Source: Thecaphora thlaspeos
Taxonomy: Eukaryota; Basidiomycota; Ustilaginomycetes; Urocystidales; Glomosporiaceae
Assembly (NCBI GenBank): GCA_900291925.1
Contig: UWYS01000017.1
Location: 521,779-585,778, forward strand
Direction: 5' to 3'
DNA: 64,000 nucleotides
The notes under the pieces were generated by a model that was given only the letters and a program-made list of their open reading frames with translations, did not search any database and had not been told where the DNA came from. Position 1 is the stretch's first letter; every line of letters starts with the position of its first letter. The position numbers were made by a program, and so were the translations under genes. Shown piece by piece: positions 21,581 through 34,300 of this stretch.

Positions 21581-24260
21581 CTATCTAAAAAACCCACTAA
21601 CTCTCTGTTCTGCCATCCTCCTCTTGACCATCCTAGCCGTTTCAGATCCCCATATTTCTTTTGGACTTCTACCCTTTTTCAAGACTTCCCTCTCGTGCAC
21701 TTTCGCTTCTGCCCTGCTGAACAACGCTACGTTGCTATAGCTAAGTGGTAACGTAGAATCCCACCTTTCCAGCTGAGCTCCGGAAAGTGACTCAAAGGGT
21801 GGTACTACCGATCGACCTCGGAATACTTCTTCGAAGAGATAGCTGACGTCTGTGACCGAAAAGGGGATGTGTTGACGTGGTGCACCGCCTGGTGAGACTG
21901 ATGGGACTGTGCCTGGTAGATGGTGTCGTGATTCTGTCACCGACAGGTCGCTGGTGATCTGCGTGGCGAAACGAAAGAGATACGAAGGCGTGTCAATGAC
22001 AAGTTAGGTGCAATGCAAATGCACCCCTCGCTCGCTCCCGCTCATCAATCTCTCTGCAACGCACCTTTTCGTACAGCTTCTTCCTTCCCTTGAACGCCAA
22101 CGGCTCCATCTTATGGCCCGCGACCTCACAAATGATGAACGTCGCCACCGCCAGTCCAAACATGGCAGGCAAAGGTCCGAGGACGGGCAAGATGCGAACC
22201 CTGAAATCCTCCAGAGCCGCCAACTCGTCGACGCTGCCGCGCTGAAACTCTTCCTCGTCCAGCGGGAGGAGTCGCGTGTCGCTCTTTTCCGTGCTATAGA
22301 CGCAGGGGATGAAGTAGGTCGGTTCGGGTACGCGATCATCATCCTCGTCGATGCTGGTGGTGGTGTTGGTGGTGGATGCGATCGAGGGACCGTCGCGGTA
22401 TGAGGTCGATCGCGAGACGGCGGGAGAAGAGTTGGTCGAGCCCGGTGCGATCTCTTCGAGTTCAGAGGTGCGCGAGACGTGTCGGCTCTTTTCGAAGGAT
22501 GACGGCGGCGGCGGTTGGATCACGGCTTGCGGCGAGCTTACACCGGAAACAGCGCTCGCTTCGTCTACCAAGACCTCCTCGGGCACCTTGGTCTCGTCAA
22601 TCAGCACCTCCTTGGCCTCGTCCTCCTCGTTCTTCTCTCTCGGCTCTATTGCCGCCTCACCGAGGCTAAAGGGTCTCGCATCGGCAGCATCGGTGATTTC
22701 CTCTGCAGCATCGCCGTTGCCACCGTCGAGGAGCGCCCACTCGTCCTGCTGATCGGGAGGCAGCAGCGCCGCCATCTCGTCGGACGGCGTCGTCAGCGGC
22801 GTGGCGTAGACGCCCGAGCCCATTGACGAGACCGACGACGCGCGGCGCGAGTGGTCCTTGCGGATGTTAGGCAGCGTCGGCGGCACCGCTGTCGAGGGCG
22901 GGAGGATGTGCGACAATTGCATGGGCGACCCGCCGAGTGGCGAGGGGACCAGCGGCGTCCGTGTCTTGCCCGACGCCATAGTTCCGCCCGAGGCGAGGAA
23001 GCGGTTTGGCGAAACTTCGCCATCTCCCGCCGAGTCGCTACCCTTTCCGCCAGGGCCGCCCGGAGCGGCGGTGGAGACGGCCTTGACGGGCGCGGACTTG
23101 TTGCCGTCGTCGGCGGCACCACCGGCAGTGGCCTTGCCTCCCTTGCCTCCCTTGGCCTTCTTGCTGCTGGGCGCATTGCCGTCGGCACCGACGACCTTGT
23201 CCTTCTTGTTGCCGGCGCCCGCCGCCGCATCTTCTGCCTCCTTGGGCGGCAAGGGCGGGAGGCCGAGCGCCCTCAGCCTCCGCCTGACCGACCTGGCGAG
23301 CGGGTCCTCACTGGTAGTGGAGATGTCGCTGATCTGGATGCGCGAGGGGTCCGATTTTGCGCCTGCGCCCATCGACGAGATGACCTTGATGCGGTTCTCG
23401 GCGCAGTACTTGAGCAGCTCGACCTTTGTGTCGATGTTGTCGATGGCGTCGACGACGTAGGTCGGGTTGCCGCCGAGCAGTCTGGGCGCCTCGTCGCCGC
23501 GGAAGAGCTCGACCCAGGCCTCTAGCGTGGCCCAGGGAGCGATCTGGGCGAACTTTTCGGCGCAGCAGACGACCTTGGGCCTGCCTACGTCTGCGAGGTT
23601 GGCGCAGGCGTGGCGGTTGAGCGACGAGAGACTGACCTGGTCAAAGTCGATGAGGCGGAGCTTTCCGACACCGGAACGGAGGAGCATCATGGCGGCCCAG
23701 CTGCCGACGCCTCCGGCACCGACGACGATGACAAAGGCGTTGCGGACCTTGTCCATGCCGTCGTCGCCAAGGAAGCTGTAGTTGCGCGAGAGCTGTTCGC
23801 GGATGAGGGTCTCGTCCCATTCCGGCTGGTCGTAGGCGGACGAGGTCGAAGCACGGCCGCCGCCGCCGTGTTTGCGCGAAGGTGTAACTAAGGGCGGGAC
23901 GGATGTGGAGGTGTTGAAGCTGTGCGAGTGGCGGAGGTCCGACGAGGGGCGGAGCTGGTTAGCCGAAAGATTGGCGAGGTAGCGCGGGGTGGCGGCATCT
24001 GTGGTGGACGAGGAGGACTCGTCGCGAGGGTGGGCGAGGTTGGGGTCGAGGCGGCGTTCTGCCTGGTTGTTTGCAGCGTTTTTGATGCTGTCGCCGAGGT
24101 CCTTGCGCTTCTTTGTGCGGGATAGGCGCTGGGCGCCAAAGATGGCTGCAGCGGTGGCTACGGAGGAGCCGAGGGCGATGGAGCCGAGGAAGAAGGCATT
24201 GCGGCTGGACTGGTTGGAGAAGAGGTTGGAAAAGTAGGATGAGACGGTGGCATCCGACAT
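21581..24260 (-). CDS. tRNA threonylcarbamoyladenosine dehydratase (Tcd1/Tcd2-like)
   Basis: Exons 24260..22065 and 21958..21581 give 857 aa; the donor GTGCGT and acceptor GCAG meet in phase 0, joining LYEK to ITSDLSVTE. It is an E1-like (ThiF/MoeB fold) enzyme that cyclises t6A37 of ANN-decoding tRNAs to ct6A at the mitochondrial outer membrane. Seen are an N-terminal anchor (FFLGSIALGSSVATAAAIFG), the ATP-binding loop VVGAGGVGSWAAMMLLRSG, LIDFDQVSLSSLNRHA, and VDAIDNIDTKVELLKYC. The start at 24260 places the membrane anchor near the N-terminus. It is about twice the yeast length because of a 300-residue Ala/Gly/Ser-rich insertion between the adenylation core and the conserved C-terminal part (FGLAVATFIICEVAG). 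Confidence 0.9.
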
Positions 24261-24982
24261 GATTGGTCGGGGTGGGGTGGTCGTCCCGAGCAGGAGACGG
24301 CGTCCACAGTATGAAGAGTGGTAGCCACTCGTGAGGGTGTGTGGGCGGTGGGTGCACTTGCGCAGAGTGTTGTGTGTCGTCGTTGGCCGGGCGTTGGTGT
24401 GTGGCGGGTCACGGAGAAGGTGGTGGTGGCCGGTCGGCAAGGAGGGAAGGGGGGAGGAGGGTGAGCTTCTGACGTTTGGGCTGCTCTGCCCGCCTTCGCC
24501 CTTGAACATGGCGCGCCGTCTAAAAATAAGGCTCAAAATACAGGCGAAAGTGCGCCGCCCGCCGCGGCCACCCACCGCCAGCCAGCGTGCAGCAGCGTCG
24601 CCTTGATACAGCAGCCTAGCGAGACTGAGCTACCGCACCTTTATGACTTGGCTTCCACGCAAGCATATCGAGTTCGACGTGGTTCCGTCTTCTATTCGAC
24701 GGTCATCTATGCTACAACGGACAGATAGTGAGAGACACAGAAAGGGAGCACAAGAGACGCGGGGGCGACAAGGGCGAGAAAAAGGGGCGGGGCCTATGTA
24801 CAGACAAGGGCCCAAGGTGTTCTGCGTATCAGGCGCTCAGTGTTGGTAGCCGGTAGAGGAGAGGGAGGCAGAGTGATACAATTGCGGTGCGATGCATCGC
24901 TGGTTCGATGGGGCTCTGTGTGTTTGCGATGCTGACGTACAGCGGGGTCGGATGAGATGGACGGAGCGAACCGAGCCAGCGG
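24261..24982. promoter_or_regulatory. Upstream region of the Tcd gene
   Basis: About 720 bases between the Tcd start and the 3' end of the GPI-protein gene; both genes are on the minus strand. No other gene supported. Confidence 0.35.
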
Positions 24983-26435
24983 TCATGCCACGACGGCCGA
25001 GAGCAAGGAAAGGAGCAGCAAGACGGTCAGGCTCGTGGCGACGAGCGTCTTCGTCGGCGCCCGTACGAGATTCGCCGAGTTGCTCGTCCTGTATTCCGGG
25101 CAGAGGCACAAGGGAAGCGAGACCGCGAGGGTCAGTATGGCCGAGGGACCAGAGAATCGGCAACCATCCACGACAGAGTAATTCTCGCCGGCACTCACGC
25201 ATCGCCGCCATTCGACAGTTGTTGCACCGTCAGCACCGCGACCCTGCCGTTCTGGACGGGCTGTCCGGGCAGCGCGACGTCAGGGTGATTGATGCCTTCG
25301 CTCGTCGCGTTCAGCAGCACGCCGGCGGGGACGCACTCGACCGTCGTCCTGAAGACATAGCCTCCGTAGCTGGTAGTGTCGTTCTTTGTGGCATTGCCGG
25401 CGAGGTAGTCGCGGCCGCGGTTGTAGCCGTCGAGCTGGATCTTGTGTCCGAGCGCGACCGACTCCTCCATCGAGACGGCCATAAAGACGGCGCCGCTGAA
25501 GCCGTCAGTTCCATTCTGTAGATACCAGCGCAGGTGATTGTCGCCCACCACGGATTCCTTGCACGTCCCGATCGAAATGTCGCCAAAGTTTCAACGCAGA
25601 ACGCCGTTGTCGCCGTTGCCCAGACCCTGGATCCGGTCGTCGTAGCCATCGCCCAGGTCGGCGAACTGCGCCGTACCATTGGCGTTGCCCAGGCACGAGA
25701 CACCAAAGTTGATCGAGCTGCGGTGAGATGGCCGAGAGAAGACGTCAGCGATTTATCTTCTTGCCGCCTGCCATTGCCCTTCGCAGATGATGATACGCCT
25801 GTCACGACACTGTCTGGGGGGTCCAACTCACGTAGCGTAGCGGAGGAAGCCCTCAGGGCAGAGGACTTGGGGGTCCGAGTTGCCCGAGACGATGGCGTTG
25901 ATCGGCTCGCCGGGTGTCCCGCTGCCGTCCTTCCAGATCTGTTGGAGAGCGGCGGGAGGGGCATGGTTCGGCAAAGTAGAGATGAGTGGTGGGAGCGGGC
26001 AAGGAAGCGGGAGTGACCGAGGTGGGGGTCAGTGGGTCAATCCAGTAGCGCCAAAAAGGTGGGGGTTGGCGGGGCGTCTGCTGCGTCGCCATCGGTCCTC
26101 ATGTACTCCATCGCCTCTCTGACGCGGCGTGCACTCACAGTCAGCATGGATCCCGATGCGTTGTTGGGGTTAAAGTAGCCCGAAGCCGGGAAGGGGTCGG
26201 CTCGCGATGTGTTGTACCTCTGTACGCAGCGCTCATTCACGGCCGACGACCTCTTGACGAGCGAGTTGAAGGCGTAGTCCGGGTTGCTGCTGCTGCTGCT
26301 GCTGGCGGCCTCGAGTGCCGGCATTGCCATAGGAGCCGGACTGGCCGATGCCAGCAAGGCAAACAGCGTGATGCCGCCGAGGATGGCTGTCGCCAGCCTG
26401 GTGGCGGTGCTGGTGCTCTGATCGGAGGTCGACAT
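24983..26435 (-). CDS. GPI-anchored secreted protein, interrupted by in-frame TGA
   Basis: Four exons, 26435..26139, 25938..25832, 25717..25199 and 25088..24983, join in phase with GTGAGT donors and CAG acceptors to make 343 codons. The N-terminus has a hydrophobic signal segment (TAILGGITLFALLASASPAP). The C-terminus ends in a hydrophobic tail (TSLTVLLLLSLLSAVVA), the pattern of a GPI-attachment signal. Between them are several N-glycosylation sites, cysteines and a conserved-looking block (DNHLRWYLQNGTDGFSGAVF). No known domain is recognised. A TGA at 25591-25593 (codon about 177) interrupts exon 3, while the frame on both sides continues with the same character and correct downstream splice phases. 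It is either a recent null allele, a sequence error or a programmed event; an alternative 87-nt intron removing it would need a weak GTTCTG donor. Confidence 0.6.
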
Positions 26436-29400
26436 GGCTGCCGTGATGCGTTGGAGAGAAAGGCTGGTTTCGGAGGGGACCGAAGAGCAGCAGCCCGGTA
26501 CAGTCGTATGCAAAGGTGAGGCTGGCTTCAGACCAGGTGCTACCAGAGTTTGCCGAAAAATTGACCACTTCTTGATGTGCTAAGGCCTAGATCCGTCGGA
26601 AGTGATCCGTCGACGCCGTAACCGAATGCGATGAGCTGGGGCGGAGGGATAGGAGAGCGGGAGACCTGGTCGGAACTGCTTCCCGACTCGCTGGCGTCGG
26701 TGTGAGATGGGATTGAACGGCGGTGAAGGGGTGACGGGCGGGTTCAGCGCGACCAGCCAAGGCTTGACGAGGCTGATAAAGGCAAAGGAGGACGAGGCCG
26801 TCGGCGCGAGGGTGAGGATGGTCGACGAAAAGTGCAGAGGATTGTTCTAGATGCTAGGAGGGGTTGCAAGGGTCAGAGGAAGCGGAGGAGTAGGACGAGG
26901 TTGGCTAGGATGCATCTGGTTCCTCACTCGCGGTCAACCGGCAAGCGGGCAGCATGAGGGGCGACGGCCGGGGTCTCGAGTCGGGCGAATTGAAGACGAT
27001 GATGATGCTGCCTCGATTGCAGGAACCCTGGAAGGATTCTACTACTTACAGCCAGGCAGGCAGGGACGCCTAAAAAGAGAGATGCCGTTCCCCGGACAGT
27101 TCAGAGCGAAGCGGAAACGCATCGTCGCAGATAGAGCTGCCCGCCATCGTCCTGCGAGCTGGTGCATCAGCAGTCCATACTCTCACTCCTTTGCCGTCTG
27201 ATAAAGATGGTCAAACAGAGCGGGAGTCTACGTGGGGAACGACACATCCCACGATTAAGCCCTTCAGGCGGCAGCAGCATCGCAGCAGAGCTTCCCTAGC
27301 TTGCCTTGGAAAAAAGAAGCTGCCGGCGGCTGCAGCGGAGGGAAGGCAACGGCAGCTCAGCGTCATCCAACGTATTCACGCCTACCCACCTCTTTCCCTT
27401 TGTTTTCTCGGCGACTTCTCGCCGCAGCAGATCGCTTTCCCGCCGCTATGCTCTCCTCACTCTCTCACCCTTTTGTTGCTCTGCGCTACGCTCCGGACCA
27501 AGTAATGAAACCTGTCTCCCTGTGAGGGGTGCTTAGTACACAAGGTCCCTTGACGACTCCGACCTCCTGGGATGAACAGGTCCAGAAGGGGGCCCACGCA
27601 CGGCCGCAGAAGGAGGCTACGAAGGCCAAGAAACGGAAAATGAAACTGCGACGAGCAGTTGAGTCTCTCGCTCGAGGCTGGCCGGCGAGCAACGGCAGAG
27701 AGTTGCCAAGCATCGTTGGCCTACACAGCGTCGAAGATGTCCGCGCGAGACCGACCTGCGCCATGCAAAGCCAAGCCAGGCTTGCCCGGACCGGGCGAAG
27801 TCAGCTCAAATCTATCCGTGCCTGATTACGAAAGCCTTTGTGTCGTGCCTGTCGATGGTTCGTAGCCACCGGCGAGGAAGCTTACACTTGGCACTCACCT
27901 CTACATAAGTTGCGCGGTGTCGCCCCAGCAAGTCCAGCAGACGGGGACCTGAAGGTACATACTCCAAGCAAGCGTAAGATTGATCCTCACTGCCTCAGCT
28001 TGTGCTAGGTCACTCGTCTCGACGGCGAACCCACGTGGCGAGATCTTGCCCACTCACCATCGGGCAACCTACTGGGATCGGCAGATGGTGAGTAGTTCTC
28101 GGCATTCAGCATACGGACTTCATCGGGGAGGGTCCCTTCCTTTCAGGGTCTAGAAGCCCTGAGCTCATGCAACCTGCAGATACCGATGACAACGTGCGTC
28201 CTGGAGTGAACTGGTCGACTTTCAGTTGCAGCGGCATCTCGCGTTACTGTAGGTGCAACGTTGCTCTCGCTTCGTCGGTGCGATGGTGAGGAAACGAGTG
28301 GCGTGGCAGGGAGCGTCCTAGCGTACGGCGTCCAAGAGGTAAGGGAGCTCGGATGCCGTCCCCCACCATCCCGACGGTATCGCTCTACCATTGCCGCAGC
28401 CACGATGATGCTGCGGCGACGACTGCTGCTTCGACACTCTACCGTACCGTTCAACGTCCCCCTGTCGATGGGAGCCTCCAAGAGCTTTTGCGTCAAATGT
28501 AAGCTACAAAACTTGACTGATGGGCGATCGAGCCTTTCGCATCGACGGTAAGCTCGAGAGTGTAGTGTGGCGGTACGTTGCTTCTAGACCCGAAGAGGAG
28601 AGAGTCTCGTTTCGAGGTCCGCTCCCTATAATTTTGCGATGGGCGGGCGTCGTGTAGCGGATCGTCCATATGGTGGATCTTTATCTGGTTGGCTGAAAAC
28701 GTTCCCTTGTAGATAAGTGCAACCGCCGTTGCATCTCGGTGCTTACATTGGTTGGTACGTATATACAGCAGTAATACGTATAGACTGTAGCATGAGCCTA
28801 CTGTATGCTGGGCCAGGGAAGGCATCTGTGCATGCTGCTGTAAATGTTAGGCGAGCGTTAGGCGAGGAAGGAGAAGAGTCGTTGTGATACAGAGTATTAA
28901 GCTAACGCGGGATCAAGCCGGGGACTCGAGACCAATACATACCGCAGCCGCGTGTCTAGCTAGACCTTCCCTGCGAGCCCGTCTGGCGTTCTGGACCCTA
29001 CCTTTGGTCAGCGCTAAGTGTCCCGCTGGACGCACAGCGGGACGAGCACGATGTAAATGCAGTAGTTCGCGTTTGCGTACCGTCGTCGGTCGTCGCAATC
29101 AGCCAAGTTCCTTCTTGAGCGACCAGGAAGGGGAGAACCACAATCGATGGGAGCAGCTCGCTGGGTCGCGTGAGGGAGGGTGGTCCGTGGTCATGCTTGC
29201 CGGCGTCTACTTATGACGACCGAGCCACAATGGCGGACGCGTGCAGACACGAGCGCCCAAAGGGTTGCAGACCACCCTTGGGACTCACATCTGCCTACTT
29301 TGAGCCTCGTGTGATCGGCCCAGCTCAGTAAACTGTTGGTGGCGCTGCCGGAGCGCTCTACGGATGCTGCGACTGCGGCCCTGGCGCTGTTGATCTTTCC

Positions 29401-31317
29401 CCCCAGGTCGACGCCGGCTTGCATGCGGTGTGGGTATGTCGTCCCTGCTCTTGCTTGCTATCGACGCGCTTGGCCTGATCTCACCCGCAAGGACTGTCGT
29501 GGTTGTTGAGCTCTTTGCTGAAGAGGTGCAAGGCGGCAGACGGTCGATCGGAATGTCTTCCTCCCTTGCCTTGCTCCCTTTGACCGGCTGGCTGCTCCGC
29601 GTGCCTCTCCTTTCTCCTTGCCCACTGCTGTTGCTACACACCTTGCCTATCTGCGACTTTGTCTGCCTCGTCGGCCTGCCTGGCTACGCCACGCCTTGCT
29701 CGCCCTGCTTTTAGTTTGTAACTAGAAGTGAGTGCATGCCTGCTTGCCTCGACGGCGCGCGAACTTCTATCCTTTGACTCGCCCAGAAGGGGGGCGGACC
29801 CGCCGCACGGTCCGGGCTTTTCGCTTGCAGGTGCGCCTGTCCCTGTGGGCCCTTGGTTGACTTCTCGGAGGTCGAGCGCTGCGTGCTTTTATAAATTTGT
29901 TTTTCCGAGTTTTTCTCTGAATTTGAGTCTGGCTGGGCCTTGCGCTGGCATCAGACGCGCTGGCCCCCGCCGTCCGCCGTCCGCCGTCCGCCGTCCGCCT
30001 TCCGCCTTCCGCCTTCCGCTGCGCCTGGACCAGACGGACTGACCGGTTGGGCCTTGGCCCGCTTGTCGCCCTGGGCCTGCCTGGCCTGGACCTACCTGTC
30101 ACCCTGCGCTGCCCTCCCTGCGCGGGCCGCCCGCTCGCGCCCTCCTCCGCGGCCTACTCCTGAGCAACAGGCGCCTGCCTTTTCCTTCCGTCACCCAGGC
30201 CGACCAATGGCCCCTCTTCGCCACCATCCTCCTTCGCCTCCCACGTCTCTGCTCCTAAGTAACGTCTCCTCCCGGATACCCTTCTCCCACTCACCCTGTG
30301 CCATACAGTACTCTGCTCGTTGACGCGCAAGTCATACGCGACGCTTCCGGCTTCCGTTCCTGGCCATCTCCTTCTCCTCCTGCTCCCGGCACCACGACCC
30401 TGGCACGGCCCACGGCACGACCCTGCCACCATCCTCCTTTCCGCCACACCCGGCTGGACCTCTGTCTAGACCTTTCCTTGACCTTCTTCCAGCCCGCCAC
30501 CCTCTACGCCACCCGCCCACCCTCTGCCAGACGACCATCTTTATTGTTTCCCGCGCCTTACGACGCTCCACGACTTGATCCCCGGCCCTTGACCCCAGCC
30601 AGGATCGCCGAGAGCCGCGACAGGCCATCTTGCTTCCGACGTCCGCTACGACCACCTCGCCCTTACTCGTCCATATTTTCCTCTGCGCCACCGCCTGCCT
30701 CGCTTCGGCTGCTCTGGATCTGTAACAACCACCTCGCTGAAAAGCAGCGAACCCGGGACGCTCCGTCATCGGGCATTCCATCGTGTCCTTCCCATCCCTC
30801 TCACTTATTTGGGCACCGTCGTTGCGCTTACGACCATCCCGCTGCGCTGTACCGCATCCTCTCGACAGTCTCTCCGTCACCACGCTACCCTGTACGCCAC
30901 CCTTCGACACATGCAGACCGCCCCTCTGAGCGCTATCGCCGACCACCACTTGCATCTCGGCTATCTCTCATAGGATCCTTCGGTCTCCCTTCCAAAGTGA
31001 GGGCAGAGTTGACAGGTGCCACAGTGAGACAGAGCAACGTGAGGGAACTTGCTTTGAGTCCAGCTTCAAACGTCTTCTGACGTCTGAGCAGCTCGGCTTA
31101 CGAGACGCAGGTAGGTGGGTCCCCAGCAGAAGCCGACCGACGTGAGCAGCCGCTCATCGGGAAGCTAGAGCCGCCGCTTCAGCCCGCTTTTCACCACCGC
31201 CACAGCCTCACCCGCGCCTCAGAAACCACACGGCCGGCATCGCCACCTACTGTGTCACCATCGGCACAAAAAGATCTTGTGCCTGTGCCACGCTCGCGTC
31301 CGACGCAGGCTAGCAGG
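26436..31317. other. Gene-poor 4.9 kb interval
   Basis: No frame with recognisable motifs was found. The right part (about 29.9-31.3 kb) is strongly pyrimidine-rich on the plus strand and could be a long leader or promoter of the phytochrome gene. A short tandem repeat lies at 29967-30017. Confidence 0.4.
29967..30017. repeat. 7-bp tandem repeat (GTCCGCC)n/(TTCCGCC)n
   Basis: About four GTCCGCC units pass into about three TTCCGCC units, a two-variant tandem array upstream of the phytochrome gene. Confidence 0.85.
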
Positions 31318-34300
31318 ATGCCGTCCCGACTCAGCACCGGCTCCAGCGCCAGGACGTCGTCACCGTCTCGCGGAGGAGCGTCTACGTCTTCGGCTTCGGT
31401 CGCGGCGTCGATATCAGCTTCGGCTTCGGCCAATAATCCCAGGTCGCCCGGCGTCAGCCAGCCCTTCATCTACCCGATGCGCTCGGCCGTCTCGGTCAAG
31501 CCGCCATCGGAGCCGCAGACGTCGGGGCCGAGGCAGGGGAGGGAGCAAGGGTCCTCGGAATTCAATCGAACTGACGACGAGGATACTTGTGATCCCTTTT
31601 TCGACCTGCGGAACCGTCCCGAGGACGTCGATAGGAAGGCCGACCACGAGATGGGTCAGTTTAAGGTCCCTCCGTCCGACGGCACCAACAACAGCGGGAC
31701 CGCCGACCTGCGCGATAAACTCGAATCGTTCACGACGCGGCGCTTCGAGCACATCGAGACGCCAGAGGGCCACATGATCTTGACCGGCAGGGAGGGAGAG
31801 CTTGCGCGATGCGAAGACGAGGTGAGTGGGCGATCCGGGAGCCAATGTGGCGGGCAATTGATTTCCACCGCTTTTCATCGACAGTGGCGCAGGGGGCAGG
31901 GACATAGACGCTTCTCCAGGGCACGCCCCGCCACGTTCTTGGCGACACAGGGATTGCAGCAGGCTGACCTCTTGTCCTTTGCACGATGCTGGCTCCCTGC
32001 CCTTCCCCCCCTCCTCCTATGTGACCCATTTGCGTCGCCCATACCCTCCACGACTAACAACAGCCGATTCACGCACCAGGCGCTGTACAGTCGTTCGGCT
32101 GCATGATTGTGATCAACGTTGAAAAGTCCGGCCAGTTGGTCGTGCGCCAGGCATCAGAGGTGAGCAGGGGAGATTGTTTGGTATCGTCCTTTGTGCCACT
32201 TTTCGGTCCCATTTCGACATCTCTGCTGACACGTCTTCCTCTGTCTCTTCCCTCGGGCCCCTGTCTGCCGCCTGCAGAACACTAAAGAGCTCCTCGGGCT
32301 TTCGCCGGCCTACCTCTTTAGCCTCCAATCGTTTGCAGACGTGCTGGACGAGGACCAGGCCGATCTGCTCTGGGACAACATCGACACGCTCGATCAGGGC
32401 GACCAGGACCTGTCTGATTCGAGCCCGAGTGTCTTCCAGCTGCGGGGCCACTCGAAGGCCAGCTACGATAAGCGCCGTCTTGACAAGCCCAAAAGCTCGA
32501 CGCAGTGGAACATGTGGTGCGCCGCCCACGTCCCCGACTGCACGGTCGAGGATGACGATGAGCTGACCGTCATCCTCGAATTCGAGCTGGTCGACGATCC
32601 GGTCAACCCAATCGCCAGCTCTTCGCCGCCACCGTCGCCGTCGATCGACGAGGCCAACCGCACCGCGACGCCGGCGCAGCGGGGCTCACCGCCGCCGAGC
32701 GTCTCGACGATTGACTCGGACGGCACCGTCTCGAGCACGGTGCACCAGTCAAAGGTGGGCTGGAGCGGCCTCGAGGGCATCGAGTGCCAGCACGCGGCCG
32801 AGGACGTGCAAGAGTCGACCCAGGCCGTCCACCGGCCGCTCAAGGCGCTGTCGCGGATGCGGCGCAACAACGACAGCTCGCAGCGGCGGACGCGGAGCAG
32901 GCGGCCGGGGGTGCTGGCGGGCAGCGGCGGCGCCGATGGGATGGGTGGGATGCTCGACATGTTTGGCGTGCTGAGCCAGGTTAACGAGCAGCTCTCGGCG
33001 CAGACCGAGCTTCACGGCTTCCTCAAGGTGCTGGTCGGCATCGTCCGCGACGTGACGCTATTTAGTCGGGTGATGGTCTACCAGTTCGACGAGGCGTGGA
33101 ACGGTCAGGTGGTGTGCGAGCTGGTCGACTGGTCCGACACAAACGACCTCTACCGCGGCCTCCATTTCCCCGCGACCGACATTCCGGCCCAGGCGCGCGC
33201 GCTCTACAAGATCAACAAGGTCCGCCTCCTCTACGATCGCGACCAGCAGACGGCCCGGCTCGTGTGCCGCAATGCCTCGGACCTTGAGCATCCGATCGAC
33301 ATGACGCACAGCTTTCTCCGCGCCATGTCGCCGATTCATCTCAAGTACCTCGCCAACATGCAGGTGCGCTCGTCGATGTCGATTTCGATCGTAGCCTTTG
33401 GCGAGCTGTGGGGGCTCATATCCCTGCATAGTTACGGCGTCCGCGGGCAGCGAGTCTCGTTCCCGATCCGCCAGCTTTCGCGCCTCATCGGCGAATCGGT
33501 CTCGCGCAACATCGAGCGGCTCAGCTACACGCGCCGGCTGTCTGCACGCAAGCTGATCAACACGCTCCCCACCGATCAGAACCCGAGTGGCTACATTATC
33601 TCCAACGCAGAGGACCTTCTGACGTTGTTCGATGCCGACTTCGGCGTGATCGCGATCGGCAACGAGGCTAAGATCCTCGGCCCGCTCAGCGCGAGCCAGG
33701 AGGTGCTGGCGGTGACCGAGTATCTACGGCTCAAGAAATTCGAGCATCTCGTCACGTCGCAGGACGTCCGAAAGGACTTTCCGGACATGATGCTGCCCTC
33801 GGGCCTCGAGGTCATCGCCGGGCTGCTGCTTGTCCCGCTGTCGGGAAGCGGCGTCGACTTCATCGCGTTCCTGCGCAAGACGCAGCTGCGCCACGTCAAC
33901 TGGGCGGGCAAGCCGTTCAAGGAGGGGAGAGAAGCCAAGGCGATACTCGAGCCGCGCAAGTCGTTCAAAGTCTGGTCCGAGACAGTCGAGGGTACCTGCC
34001 GCGCCTGGAAGGACGAAGAGCTCGAAACGGCGTCGGTCCTCTGCCTCGTCTATGGCAAGTTCATCTCGGTCTGGCGCCAGCGCGAGCAGGCGCTTCATTA
34101 CAACCAGCTCAACCGTCTCCTCCTCTCCAACGCGAGCCACGAGGTGCGGACGCCGCTCAACCACATCATCAACTACCTCGAGCTCGCGCTCGACAGTCGC
34201 CTCGACGAAGACACGCGCGAGAATCTCAGCAAGTCTCACATGGCGTCCAAGAGCCTCCTCTTCGTCATAAATGACCTGCTCGACCTGACCAAGCAGGAGC

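Noticed and set aside
30298..31080. 260-aa Pro/Ser/Arg-rich frame upstream of phytochrome
   Set aside because: Composition follows the pyrimidine-rich DNA, with no motif and no splice continuity to the phytochrome exon. Treated as leader or promoter DNA.
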